Part shown: positions 1 through 6,370 of the stretch, one piece after another
Position numbering within the stretch: position 1 is the stretch's first letter
Layout of the letters: each line of letters starts with the position of its first letter
Assembly: GCA_036502165.1 (NCBI GenBank)
Contig: DASXZC010000425.1
Span: forward strand, 1 to 9,610
Source of the DNA: F-183 sp036502165
Lineage (GTDB): Bacteria; Acidobacteriota; Terriglobia; Bryobacterales; Bryobacteraceae
Length of the DNA: 9,610 nt
Reading direction: 5' to 3'
Position numbers and translations under genes: made by a program
The notes under the pieces: model-generated
Database searches by the model: none
What the model saw: the letters and a program-made list of their open reading frames with translations, nothing else
Told to the model about the DNA's origin: nothing

Positions 1-40
1 CCAGCGCAAACGCCATAAACAGGCTGGCAAGTATGCGCAT
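1..40 (-). CDS. Partial gene, probable exported protein (N-terminus only)
   Basis: An ATG at 40-38 on the minus strand opens a frame that leaves the window after 13 codons, reading MRILASLFMAFAL. A charged residue followed by a hydrophobic run is what the start of a signal peptide or membrane anchor looks like. It lies 38 bp downstream of the histidine kinase stop in the same direction, so it could belong to the same transcript. The upstream GGGG is too close to the ATG to be a good ribosome binding site. The product cannot be named from 13 residues, and the start could be coincidental. Confidence 0.4.
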   Translation of the reverse strand, partial: MRILASLFMAFAL

Positions 41-78
41 ACCCCAATGATACGCGTCCGTGTGAAGAAAAGTTCGAT

Positions 79-1506
79 CTAAGGAGTTGGTATCGCCACG
101 CCGGGTTCCGGGCATCCTAGCGGAAGCCGCACCTGGAATATGGTCCGCCCGGGTACTGACTGGACCTGAATCGATCCCCTGTGGCCGCGCACGATCCGCA
201 TGGCGATATCGAGCCCCAGCCCGGTTCCCTTGCCTACATCCTTGGTCGTGAAGAACGGATCGAAGATCTGCGCCTGCACTTGCGGAGTCATTCCGGAGCC
301 GCTATCGATGACGTCCACAACTACGCCGCCGGGCTCGGTGCAGGTGCGAATCTCGAGGATCTTCGTAGGCGAATTTTGCATCGCGTCGATGGCGTTGTCA
401 ATGAGATTCGTCCAGATCTGATTCAGCTCGCCGCCGTTCGCATGGATCTTAGGCAGATCTCCGGCGAAGACTTTCTTGACCTGATATCCGTGCTTGAGCT
501 GATGTTGGAACATCCGCAGAGTGATGTCGATTCCCTGCTCGATATCGACCTCTGTCGTGGGAATGCGATCCATGTAGGAATACGATTTCACCGCCTGCAC
601 CAGATCGGCGATGCGGCGCGAGGCTTCTTCGATTTCGCGGCTGAGCGTGAATACTTCGAAGTCGGCGGCGAGCATGTGCATGCCGTGCTCGAAGTTGTGG
701 GGACCGATCAGGCCGATCAGGGGCTCGACGCGCGCGATGGGAATTCCAGCCTCCACGAGCGTTGCGGCGGCGGAGATATTCGACAAATGACGAGCCTCCA
801 GCCAGTCGGAGACTTCCGCTTCGAGATCGGCCCGCTCGAGGGCATCGAGATTTCTCGGGTTGCGCGCGGCCTCGGCAATGATTTCGCCCAAATCCGTCAG
901 CAGACTCTGCGCCGCCAGAGGCACGACTTCGGTCTTCAATGCAATCGCATGCTTTCGCCGCTCGACCAGGACTTCGCGCAGCCGTGACGCCGAGCGCACC
1001 ACCGCCGATGCCGGATTGTTCAACTCATGCGCCAATCCCGCCGACAGCTTTCCAAGCGCCAGCATCTTGTTCGCGCGCTCGTTGCGCTGCGTAAAGTCGC
1101 GCGAACGGTCGACCATCTCGTTGACGAGCTTCTGCGCGAGGACCGGAGCATGGTAGACCAGCTCCCGCAGGTGCGACGCGTTCATCACGACGACTCGCGT
1201 CGGCCGCACGGCCCACGCCTTGCCACGGAAAGTCGTCATCCGGGAAAACGGCAGCACTCCTGTCGGCTGGCCCGCGGAGCGTATGAAGACATTGGGATCG
1301 CCGTCGCGAGCGAAGTGGACTTCGCCCTCGAGCACCACCATAAATTCATTTGCCGGATCACCGGTCTTGATGAACTGCTCACCCGGCTCGTAACAGCGCA
1401 GCTCGAACCGTCCGGCGAGCCATTCGAGCGCCGCCGGTTCATCATCCTTGAATAAATCGATTCGGGCCAGTTCGGCAGCCGTGATGGCGTTGCATTCCTG
1501 AGTCAT
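79..1506 (-). CDS. Sensor histidine kinase with N-terminal cyclic-nucleotide-binding-like domain
   Basis: A cytoplasmic two-component kinase with no membrane segment. Numbered from a GTG at 1515, residues about 15-135 form a cNMP-binding-type beta-roll (YEPGEQFIKTGDPANEFMVVLEGEV). The H-box is GKLSAGLAHELNNP with phospho-acceptor His163. The ATPase domain follows, with N-box NLIDNAIDAM (370-379), G1 DSGSGM (404-409), an FDPFFTTK segment and G2 GKGTGLGL (428-435). The usual phosphate-binding cassette of cAMP/cGMP receptors (FGE...RxAT) is replaced by a segment reading TGVLPFSRMTTF, so classical cyclic nucleotide binding is doubtful and the ligand is unknown. Two starts are possible: GTG at 1515, which overlaps the upstream stop by 4 bp (GTGA), or ATG at 1506, preceded by GGTGA at 5-nt spacing, which I prefer. 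The gene directly upstream encodes a receiver-domain protein, its probable partner. Confidence 0.9.
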   Translation of the reverse strand: MTQECNAITAAELARIDLFKDDEPAALEWLAGRFELRCYEPGEQFIKTGDPANEFMVVLEGEVHFARDGDPNVFIRSAGQPTGVLPFSRMTTFRGKAWAVRPTRVVVMNASHLRELVYHAPVLAQKLVNEMVDRSRDFTQRNERANKMLALGKLSAGLAHELNNPASAVVRSASRLREVLVERRKHAIALKTEVVPLAAQSLLTDLGEIIAEAARNPRNLDALERADLEAEVSDWLEARHLSNISAAATLVEAGIPIARVEPLIGLIGPHNFEHGMHMLAADFEVFTLSREIEEASRRIADLVQAVKSYSYMDRIPTTEVDIEQGIDITLRMFQHQLKHGYQVKKVFAGDLPKIHANGGELNQIWTNLIDNAIDAMQNSPTKILEIRTCTEPGGVVVDVIDSGSGMTPQVQAQIFDPFFTTKDVGKGTGLGLDIAMRIVRGHRGSIQVQSVPGRTIFQVRLPLGCPEPGVAIPTP

Positions 1507-1511
1507 GAGAA

Positions 1512-3170
1512 TCACCGGTTCATAAGATGCTGGCGGATGAAATAGAGCACGATCGATCCTTCACCGACGCTATTGGCGACGCGCCGCACAGCGCCATCAC
1601 GAACATCGCCGACGGCAAAGACGCCCGGCATGTTCGTCTCGAGCAGGTACGGGTCGCGTTTGAGATTCCAGCCCGGCGGACGCTTGCCGTCCTTGAGCAG
1701 GTTCTGACCGGTGAGCAGGAATCCGCGATCGTCGCGAACGAGCGTTCCTTCGAGCCATTGTGTGTGCGGCTCGGCGCCGATGAAAACGAAAAGCGCGCGC
1801 GCTTCACGCTCCTCAATGGTGCCGATGTCGTGACGTTGTATGAAGATCTTCGCGAGGTTCCCGTCGCCTTCGACGCGTGACACTTCGGCGTTCGCAAGCA
1901 CGGCGATGTTGGGGATCTCCTTAATCCGCTCGACCAGGTAATTCGACATCGATTTCGAAAGGGAATCGGCTCGAACCAGCATGGTGACCGTGCGCGCAAA
2001 CTCCGAGAAGTGCACCGCAGCCTGGCCGGCGGAATTCGCGCCTCCGACGACGTAGACGTCCTCGTCCTGACATGACGCGGCTTCCGTCGGGGCGGCTCCA
2101 TAGTAGACGCCCGCGCCGGTGAGCGAATCCATTCCAGCGATCTCGAGCCTGCGCCATTGGACCCCGGAGGCAATGACCACGCTGTGCGCGAGCAGTTCCT
2201 TGCCGTTGTCGAGCGTGACGATCCGGTAGTCATTGTCGGCGGCGAGCTTGACCGCGCGAGCCGGCGCCAGCAGTTCGGCGCCAAAGCGTTTGACCTGCGC
2301 GACTCCGCGGCGGGCCAGATCGGCGCCGCTCAGTCCGGACGGAAATCCCAGGTAATTCTCGATGCGCGAGCTCAAGCCCGCTTGTCCGCCCGCCGCTTCG
2401 CGCTCGACGAGCACGGTCCGCAAGCCCTCGGTCGTGCAATACAGCGCGCACGCAAGCCCGGCCGGACCCGCGCCGATCACGATGACGTCATAGAAGTCGC
2501 GGCTGGGTGCGGTCGATAGTCCGAGTTTCGCCGCGAGCACAGTCGTATCCGGACGTTCGAGCACCGAGCCATCCGGGAAGACGACGACGGGCATGGCGCG
2601 CTCCGCCTTTCCGACTGCCGCTTCGATTCTCGGATCGGCGGCCGCGCCAGGCTCGATCCAGCGATATGGAATTTGGCTTTTCGCAAGGAAATCCTTGAGC
2701 CGATGCGTCTCGGGATTCCAGCGGGCGCCCACGATGTAGGTGCCTTCGAACGTCGCCGTATTACCGGCGTTCCAATCCTCGAGCAGATCGGTCAACACCG
2801 GGAACAGGTTCTGTTCGGGCGGTTCCCAAGGCTTCATCAGGTAATGATTGAGCCGGACTTTGTTGATCGCGTCGATGGCCGCATTCGAATCGGCATAGGC
2901 GGTCAGCAGGACGCGCCGCGCGTCAGGCTGCAGACGCAAGGCTTCGCGCAAGAAATCGGTTCCGCTCATGCCGGGCATACGCTGGTCGACGACGAACAGT
3001 GCGATCCGATCCCCGCGGGCGGTCAGTTGGCGGACGAAGCCGAGCGCCTTGTCGGGCGCATCGACAGCAAGAATACGGTAGTCGGAACCGAACTGCGCCT
3101 TGAGGTCCCGCTCGACGGCGCGCAAGACCGCGGCATCGTCATCGAGGGCCAAAATATAGGGCTTTGCCAT
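1512..3170 (-). CDS. Response regulator receiver fused to thioredoxin-reductase-like FAD oxidoreductase
   Basis: A 552-residue three-part protein. Residues 1-130 are a receiver domain with the acidic cluster DDD (10-12), phospho-acceptor Asp62 in VVDQRMPGMSG, Thr90 and Lys113. Residues about 140-218 look like a thioredoxin/glutaredoxin fold, but RWNPETHRLKDFL stands where a CxxC would be. From 228 on is a thioredoxin-reductase-type flavoprotein with FAD site GAGPAG (233-238), an NAD(P)-site-like GGANSAGQ (376-383; the third glycine of the usual GGGNSAG is Ala) and second FAD motif GDVRDG (521-526). The CxxC of true thioredoxin reductases is absent; the region reads YYGAAPTEAASC with one Cys (367). 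It should therefore bind FAD and perhaps NAD(P)H but cannot do standard dithiol transfer through that site. The ATG at 3170 was chosen because MAKPYILALDDD is a typical receiver start and a longer frame would run through the divergent gene. The kinase follows immediately, implying co-transcription. Confidence 0.92.
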   Translation of the reverse strand: MAKPYILALDDDAAVLRAVERDLKAQFGSDYRILAVDAPDKALGFVRQLTARGDRIALFVVDQRMPGMSGTDFLREALRLQPDARRVLLTAYADSNAAIDAINKVRLNHYLMKPWEPPEQNLFPVLTDLLEDWNAGNTATFEGTYIVGARWNPETHRLKDFLAKSQIPYRWIEPGAAADPRIEAAVGKAERAMPVVVFPDGSVLERPDTTVLAAKLGLSTAPSRDFYDVIVIGAGPAGLACALYCTTEGLRTVLVEREAAGGQAGLSSRIENYLGFPSGLSGADLARRGVAQVKRFGAELLAPARAVKLAADNDYRIVTLDNGKELLAHSVVIASGVQWRRLEIAGMDSLTGAGVYYGAAPTEAASCQDEDVYVVGGANSAGQAAVHFSEFARTVTMLVRADSLSKSMSNYLVERIKEIPNIAVLANAEVSRVEGDGNLAKIFIQRHDIGTIEEREARALFVFIGAEPHTQWLEGTLVRDDRGFLLTGQNLLKDGKRPPGWNLKRDPYLLETNMPGVFAVGDVRDGAVRRVANSVGEGSIVLYFIRQHLMNR

Positions 3171-3248
3171 GTGCTCAACTCTCTTGGATTGCGCTGCTCT
3201 TTCAAAGGTTGCACGAATCCATCCGCTGGCGTTGGCATCCAACGAGTC
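3171..3248. promoter_or_regulatory. Divergent intergenic region between the flavoprotein and DsbA-like genes
   Basis: This 78-bp gap must hold the promoters for both divergent genes unless they lie inside coding sequence. I see no convincing -35/-10 pair on either strand. On the minus strand an AAGAGAG stretch precedes the ATG at 3170 and could act as a ribosome binding site. On the plus strand no clear Shine-Dalgarno sequence precedes the ATG at 3249. A short palindrome sits close to that ATG and is listed separately. Confidence 0.4.
3231..3243. repeat. Short inverted repeat just before the DsbA-like start
   Basis: The sequence gttgg-cat-ccaac is a perfect 5-bp inverted repeat with a 3-bp spacer, ending 5 bp before the ATG at 3249. 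It occupies the place where a ribosome binding site would be expected. It could be an operator half-site pair or a small hairpin affecting initiation, or chance; five-bp arms are common. Confidence 0.3.
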
Positions 3249-3788
3249 ATGTCCGATTACGATAACAACTCGACGACAGTACTGCTCGATCCGGTCCGCG
3301 ATTGGGATCACGTCAAGGGATCCGCCGACGCGCCGTTCACGCTGGTCGAGTACGGCGACTACGAATGTGAGGACTGTGGACGCCTGTTTTGGACATTGCA
3401 GAAATTGCAGTCGGAGCTGAGTTCGAAGCTGCGCCTCGTCTATCGCAACTACCCGATGTCGGGCGTTCATCATTTCGCGCAACTGGCTGCCGAGGCGGCC
3501 GAAGCAGCGGGTGCACAGGGCCGATTCTGGGAGATGCACGAGGTGCTGTTCAAACATCAGCGGGCGCTGAAGCGCGAAGATTTGATCGGCTATGCGAAGG
3601 ATTTGGGTCTCGACACCGATCGTTTCAAGCGCGAATTGAAGGAAGGGACGTACGCCGAGGCGGTTCGCAAGAACTTCATCGCGGGAGTCAAGAACGGGGT
3701 CAACGGGACGCCCGGGCTGTTTCTAAATGGAGTTCGCGAGCAGGGAGTGTTGGATGAAGCGAGGGTGCGCGGGCTGTTGAGTTCGTGA
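3249..3788 (+). CDS. DsbA-family thiol-disulfide oxidoreductase, cytosolic
   Basis: A 179-residue protein with the thioredoxin-like DsbA/FrnE-type fold. The active site is CEDC (Cys40, Cys43) within VEYGDYECEDCGRLF, and the cis-proline loop is NGTPGLFLNG (Pro155). An inserted helical section (about 75-145) lies between them, as is normal for the family. There is no signal peptide or membrane anchor, so it probably works in the cytosol, unlike periplasmic DsbA. The start follows from the MSDYDNNS opening; the frame stays open far upstream but overlaps the divergent flavoprotein gene on the other strand. No clear ribosome binding site is visible; a TTG at 3189 is a weak alternative. Its divergent neighbour is a thioredoxin-reductase-like protein lacking its own CxxC, so a redox link is tempting but unproven. 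The cytochrome gene begins 16 bp downstream. Confidence 0.9.
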   Translation: MSDYDNNSTTVLLDPVRDWDHVKGSADAPFTLVEYGDYECEDCGRLFWTLQKLQSELSSKLRLVYRNYPMSGVHHFAQLAAEAAEAAGAQGRFWEMHEVLFKHQRALKREDLIGYAKDLGLDTDRFKRELKEGTYAEAVRKNFIAGVKNGVNGTPGLFLNGVREQGVLDEARVRGLLSS

Positions 3789-3804
3789 AACGTCGCCTTC
3801 AAGT

Positions 3805-5007
3805 ATGCTGGTTGGAATGATGAATCGGGGGATCGTTCTATTATTCGCCGTTCCAATCGGCATGCTGGCACAGACTCCGGCGTACGTCGGTTCAGCCGCG
3901 TGCAAGACCTGCCACACATCTATTTACAACCGCTGGAGCAAGACTGCGATGGCGAATGTTGTGAGAGATCCTAAGGTTCATCCAGATGCAATCATTGCTG
4001 ATCTCTCGAAGCCCAATCCGCTGGTGAAGTTCACGAAGGACGACATTGCCTTCGTCTACGGCAGCATTTGGAAGCAGCGTTACTTCACGAAAAAAGGCGA
4101 CGACTATTATGTTCTTGGCGCCCAGTGGGACGTCCGGCATCAGATGTGGCGACCGTATAAAGCAGCACCTGGATCCGATTGGTGGACCGCTTTTTATCCG
4201 GACGACAACATGCAACGTCCGACCGGGCCGCTCTGTGACGGCTGCCATTCGGTGAACTACAACATCCAAACGAAAACGGTCACCGAGTGGAACGTGGGCT
4301 GCGAAAAATGTCATGGGCCCGGCGCGGCTCATGCGGCGAAACCCTCTCGCGAGAACATCGTCAATCCGGCGCGGCTCGATTTTGTGCAAGCAAGCAACGT
4401 CTGCATTCAGTGCCATTCGCAAGGGCAACCGCTCAAGAATCCGATCGAGGGTAAATACTACGATTGGCCCGTCGGTTTTGAAGTGGGAAAAAATCTTCAG
4501 GACTATTGGAAGCTCGAAGAGCATAAGCTCGGCGAACAGTCGTTTACCCATTTCGCGGACGGGACGGCCCACAAGAACCGAATGCAGGGCAACGATTTCA
4601 TACAAAGCGCGATGTACACCCACGGCGTGAGTTGCTCGAGCTGCCACGATGTTCACGGCACCGAAAACCAGGGAGATCTGTTAAAGCCCGCGAATGTCCT
4701 CTGTCTGGAATGCCACGGGCCTTCCTCACCGAACGGCCCGCATGCGCCGACGATTGAAGCCCATACGCATCACAAAGCCGGAAGTGCCGGCAACGAATGT
4801 GTGAGCTGTCACATGCCCAAGATCGAGCAGACGATCGCCGATGTGAATGTGCGGGCGCACACGTTCAAATTCATCACTCCGGCGACGACGGCGTCTTTGA
4901 AAGTTCCGAATCCCTGTACCGGTTGTCATGCGAAGGAATCCGCGGACTTCGTGCCTAACGCTTTGAAGAGGTGGTCGAACGTCTCACCGTGGCGCGTGGC
5001 GCAATAA
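3805..5007 (+). CDS. Octahaem c-type cytochrome, exported
   Basis: A 400-residue multihaem cytochrome with eight CxxCH haem attachment sites, starting at Cys33 (CKTCH), 144 (CDGCH), 166 (CEKCH), 200 (CIQCH), 277 (CSSCH), 300 (CLECH), 332 (CVSCH) and 371 (CTGCH). The arrangement and the opening AYVGSAACKTCH match the cytochrome c554/c3-like family of multihaem proteins. A short signal peptide (hydrophobic IVLLFAVPIGMLA, cleavage likely after the Ala before QTPAYVG) sends it to the periplasm, where haem c is attached. The electron donor and acceptor are unknown; no catalytic Lys-ligated CxxCK haem site is seen, so electron transfer is the cautious call. Starts at 3805, 3817 and 3820 are all possible and none has a strong ribosome binding site; the choice barely changes the signal peptide. 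It is 16 bp after the DsbA-like gene and may share its transcript. Confidence 0.93.
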   Translation: MLVGMMNRGIVLLFAVPIGMLAQTPAYVGSAACKTCHTSIYNRWSKTAMANVVRDPKVHPDAIIADLSKPNPLVKFTKDDIAFVYGSIWKQRYFTKKGDDYYVLGAQWDVRHQMWRPYKAAPGSDWWTAFYPDDNMQRPTGPLCDGCHSVNYNIQTKTVTEWNVGCEKCHGPGAAHAAKPSRENIVNPARLDFVQASNVCIQCHSQGQPLKNPIEGKYYDWPVGFEVGKNLQDYWKLEEHKLGEQSFTHFADGTAHKNRMQGNDFIQSAMYTHGVSCSSCHDVHGTENQGDLLKPANVLCLECHGPSSPNGPHAPTIEAHTHHKAGSAGNECVSCHMPKIEQTIADVNVRAHTFKFITPATTASLKVPNPCTGCHAKESADFVPNALKRWSNVSPWRVAQ

Positions 5008-5020
5008 GAGTGCCGCGCGG

Positions 5021-5049
5021 GGGCACGTCCTCATCGAAAATACCTTCAA
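5021..5049 (-). pseudogene. Possible remnant of a DUF5615-type (PIN-like) toxin gene
   Basis: Immediately after the DUF433 stop, the minus strand carries TTGAAGGTA and then, after a two-base shift of frame, codons for FDEDVP (5038-5021). DUF433 genes are commonly followed by a DUF5615 PIN-like gene whose protein begins with a pattern like MKxLFDExVP. A TTG overlapping the antitoxin TGA (TTGA, 5049-5046) would be a usual arrangement for such a pair. Here the frame is broken, and the tail of the convergent cytochrome gene occupies the sequence beyond 5007, so no room for a full toxin of about 110 residues remains. The match is only nine or so residues, so this is a suggestion. Confidence 0.35.
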
Positions 5050-5291
5050 CCTTGCGCCTGGAATTGGTGCTTGGAGCGGAAGTCGAGGATCGCTCTGATT
5101 GCGTCCAGGCCAGCCTCGGGATAACAGTCCAGCGTTTCGGCAACAGCCTCGTCCGAAGACAAGCCCTCATCGAGGAAAGCGTCGTAGTTGCCGGTGATCG
5201 CCTCGACGGGCAAACGCGTACCTTTGAGCAGCGGTGCGCCGCTGACTTTTCCGGGAACGATCTCCACGAGGGGGCAGTTGGACCAATCCAA
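5046..5291 (-). CDS. DUF433 protein, VapB45-type antitoxin-like
   Basis: A small protein of about 81 residues covering a whole DUF433 domain: DWSNCPLVEIVPGKVSG, then APLLKGTRLPVEAI and a helical end with DEGLSSDEAVAETLDCYP. DUF433 is a winged-helix-like domain found in antitoxins of PIN-type toxin pairs; DNA binding and autoregulation are family expectations. Both plausible starts are TTG. The one at 5291 makes the protein begin at DWSNC, as I recall relatives doing, with AAGGA at 8-nt spacing. The one at 5321 adds ten residues, overlaps the hypE stop by 4 bp (TTGA), and has GAGGA at a short 4-nt spacing. It follows hypE in the same direction and is probably transcribed with the hyp genes. 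No intact toxin gene follows, only a possible remnant, so it looks orphaned. Confidence 0.8.
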   Translation of the reverse strand: MDWSNCPLVEIVPGKVSGAPLLKGTRLPVEAITGNYDAFLDEGLSSDEAVAETLDCYPEAGLDAIRAILDFRSKHQFQAQG

Positions 5292-5299
5292 CTGATCCG

Positions 5300-5304
5300 T
5301 CCTT
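5300..5304 (-). promoter_or_regulatory. Ribosome binding site supporting the 5291 TTG start
   Basis: AAGGA on the minus strand lies 8 nt before the TTG at 5291. Its good spacing, together with the protein then beginning at DWSNC, is the reason for preferring this start of the DUF433 gene over the TTG at 5321. Confidence 0.45.
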
Positions 5305-5317
5305 GGCCCATTGATCC

Positions 5318-6370
5318 TCAACAGATCCTCGGCAGTTGCTCACCAATCTGCGCGGCGACAACTCGGTGTGCGCCGACGGCCGTTCGCGCGACGAGCATGT
5401 GCCGATGTTGATCGACCGCGTGTCCGATGAGCGTTGCGTCTTTGCCTAAAGGATGCGCGCGCATCGCCGCCAGCACACGTTCGGCGGCGGATGCCTCGAC
5501 AAAAACCGCCATCTTCCCCTCGTTCGCGACGAACAGCGGATCGAGCCCCAGCAAATCGCACGCGGCCTGCACTTCAGCACGAACCGGCAGCCGGACTTCG
5601 TCGAGCGTGATCCCGATGTTTGACGCTTGCGCGATTTCATGCAGAGTTGCGCCCAGTCCTCCACGAGTCGGATCCCTCATCGCATGAACACTGTCGCCGC
5701 CCGCATCTAGAACCACCTGCGCCAAGCCGTTCAGAGCCGCGCAGTCGCTCATGATTGTGGACTCAAATTCCAACCCCTCGCGGACGCTCATGATCGCCAT
5801 GCCGTGATCGGCGATAGTGCCGCTGACCAGTATCGCGTCACCGGCGCGAGCGCGCGATGGGCCAATGTTTACGCCATCGGGAACGACACCGACGCCGGAT
5901 GTATTGATGTAGCAGCCGTCGCCGTGGCCGCGCTCGACGACCTTCGTGTCCCCTGTGATGATCTCGACTCCCGCGACCCGCGCGGCGGCGGCCATGCGGT
6001 CCACGATGCTCGCCAGGTCCGCGAGCGGAAATCCTTCTTCGAGGATGAAACCGGCGCTCAGGTACAGAGGCCGCGCGCCGGTCATCGCGAGATCGTTGAC
6101 CGTGCCGTTGACGGCGAGGTCGCCGATCGATCCGCCGGGGAAGAATAACGGCCGCACAACGAACGAATCCGTCGACATCGCGATGCGGCCAGCGGGGCGA
6201 GCCACCACCGAACCATCGCCCAAATTCGCGAGCGCTTCATTGTGAAACGCCGGGAGGAACAAATGTTCGATGAGCTCCTGCGACAACTTCCCACCGCCGC
6301 CATGGCCCATCACAATCGCCGGATAGTCGCGCAATGGAAGCGGGCACGACCAGTTTGAGAAATCAGGCAT
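5318..6370 (-). CDS. hypE: Hydrogenase maturation protein HypE (thiocarbamate dehydratase)
   Basis: A 350-residue HypE of normal length. HypE accepts a carbamoyl group from HypF on its C-terminal cysteine and dehydrates it with ATP to a thiocyanate, the source of the cyanide ligands on the iron of [NiFe]-hydrogenase. The protein ends in the diagnostic PRIC with Cys350 as the acceptor. The PurM/AIR-synthase-type ATP-binding features are present: the glycine-rich GHGGGGKLSQELI near the N-terminus, then STDSFVV, GDTKVVERG and MRDPTRGGLG. It overlaps the end of hypD by 8 bp (ATGCCTGA), so translation is probably coupled; only a weak GAAGAA precedes its ATG. The DUF433 gene follows it closely. Confidence 0.97.
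   Translation of the reverse strand: MPDFSNWSCPLPLRDYPAIVMGHGGGGKLSQELIEHLFLPAFHNEALANLGDGSVVARPAGRIAMSTDSFVVRPLFFPGGSIGDLAVNGTVNDLAMTGARPLYLSAGFILEEGFPLADLASIVDRMAAAARVAGVEIITGDTKVVERGHGDGCYINTSGVGVVPDGVNIGPSRARAGDAILVSGTIADHGMAIMSVREGLEFESTIMSDCAALNGLAQVVLDAGGDSVHAMRDPTRGGLGATLHEIAQASNIGITLDEVRLPVRAEVQAACDLLGLDPLFVANEGKMAVFVEASAAERVLAAMRAHPLGKDATLIGHAVDQHRHMLVARTAVGAHRVVAAQIGEQLPRIC

Noticed and set aside
181..987. A 268-codon plus-strand frame opposite the kinase
   Set aside because: It is the complement of a clear histidine kinase, with no domain of its own; such antisense frames are common in GC-rich genes.
3171..3557. A 129-residue N-terminal extension of the receiver-flavoprotein
   Set aside because: It would overlap the divergent DsbA-like coding region for about 300 bp, and the protein after the ATG at 3170 begins exactly as receiver domains do.
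5008..5045. A bidirectional terminator between the convergent cytochrome and DUF433 genes
   Set aside because: I find no stem-loop with a T-run in these 38 bases.
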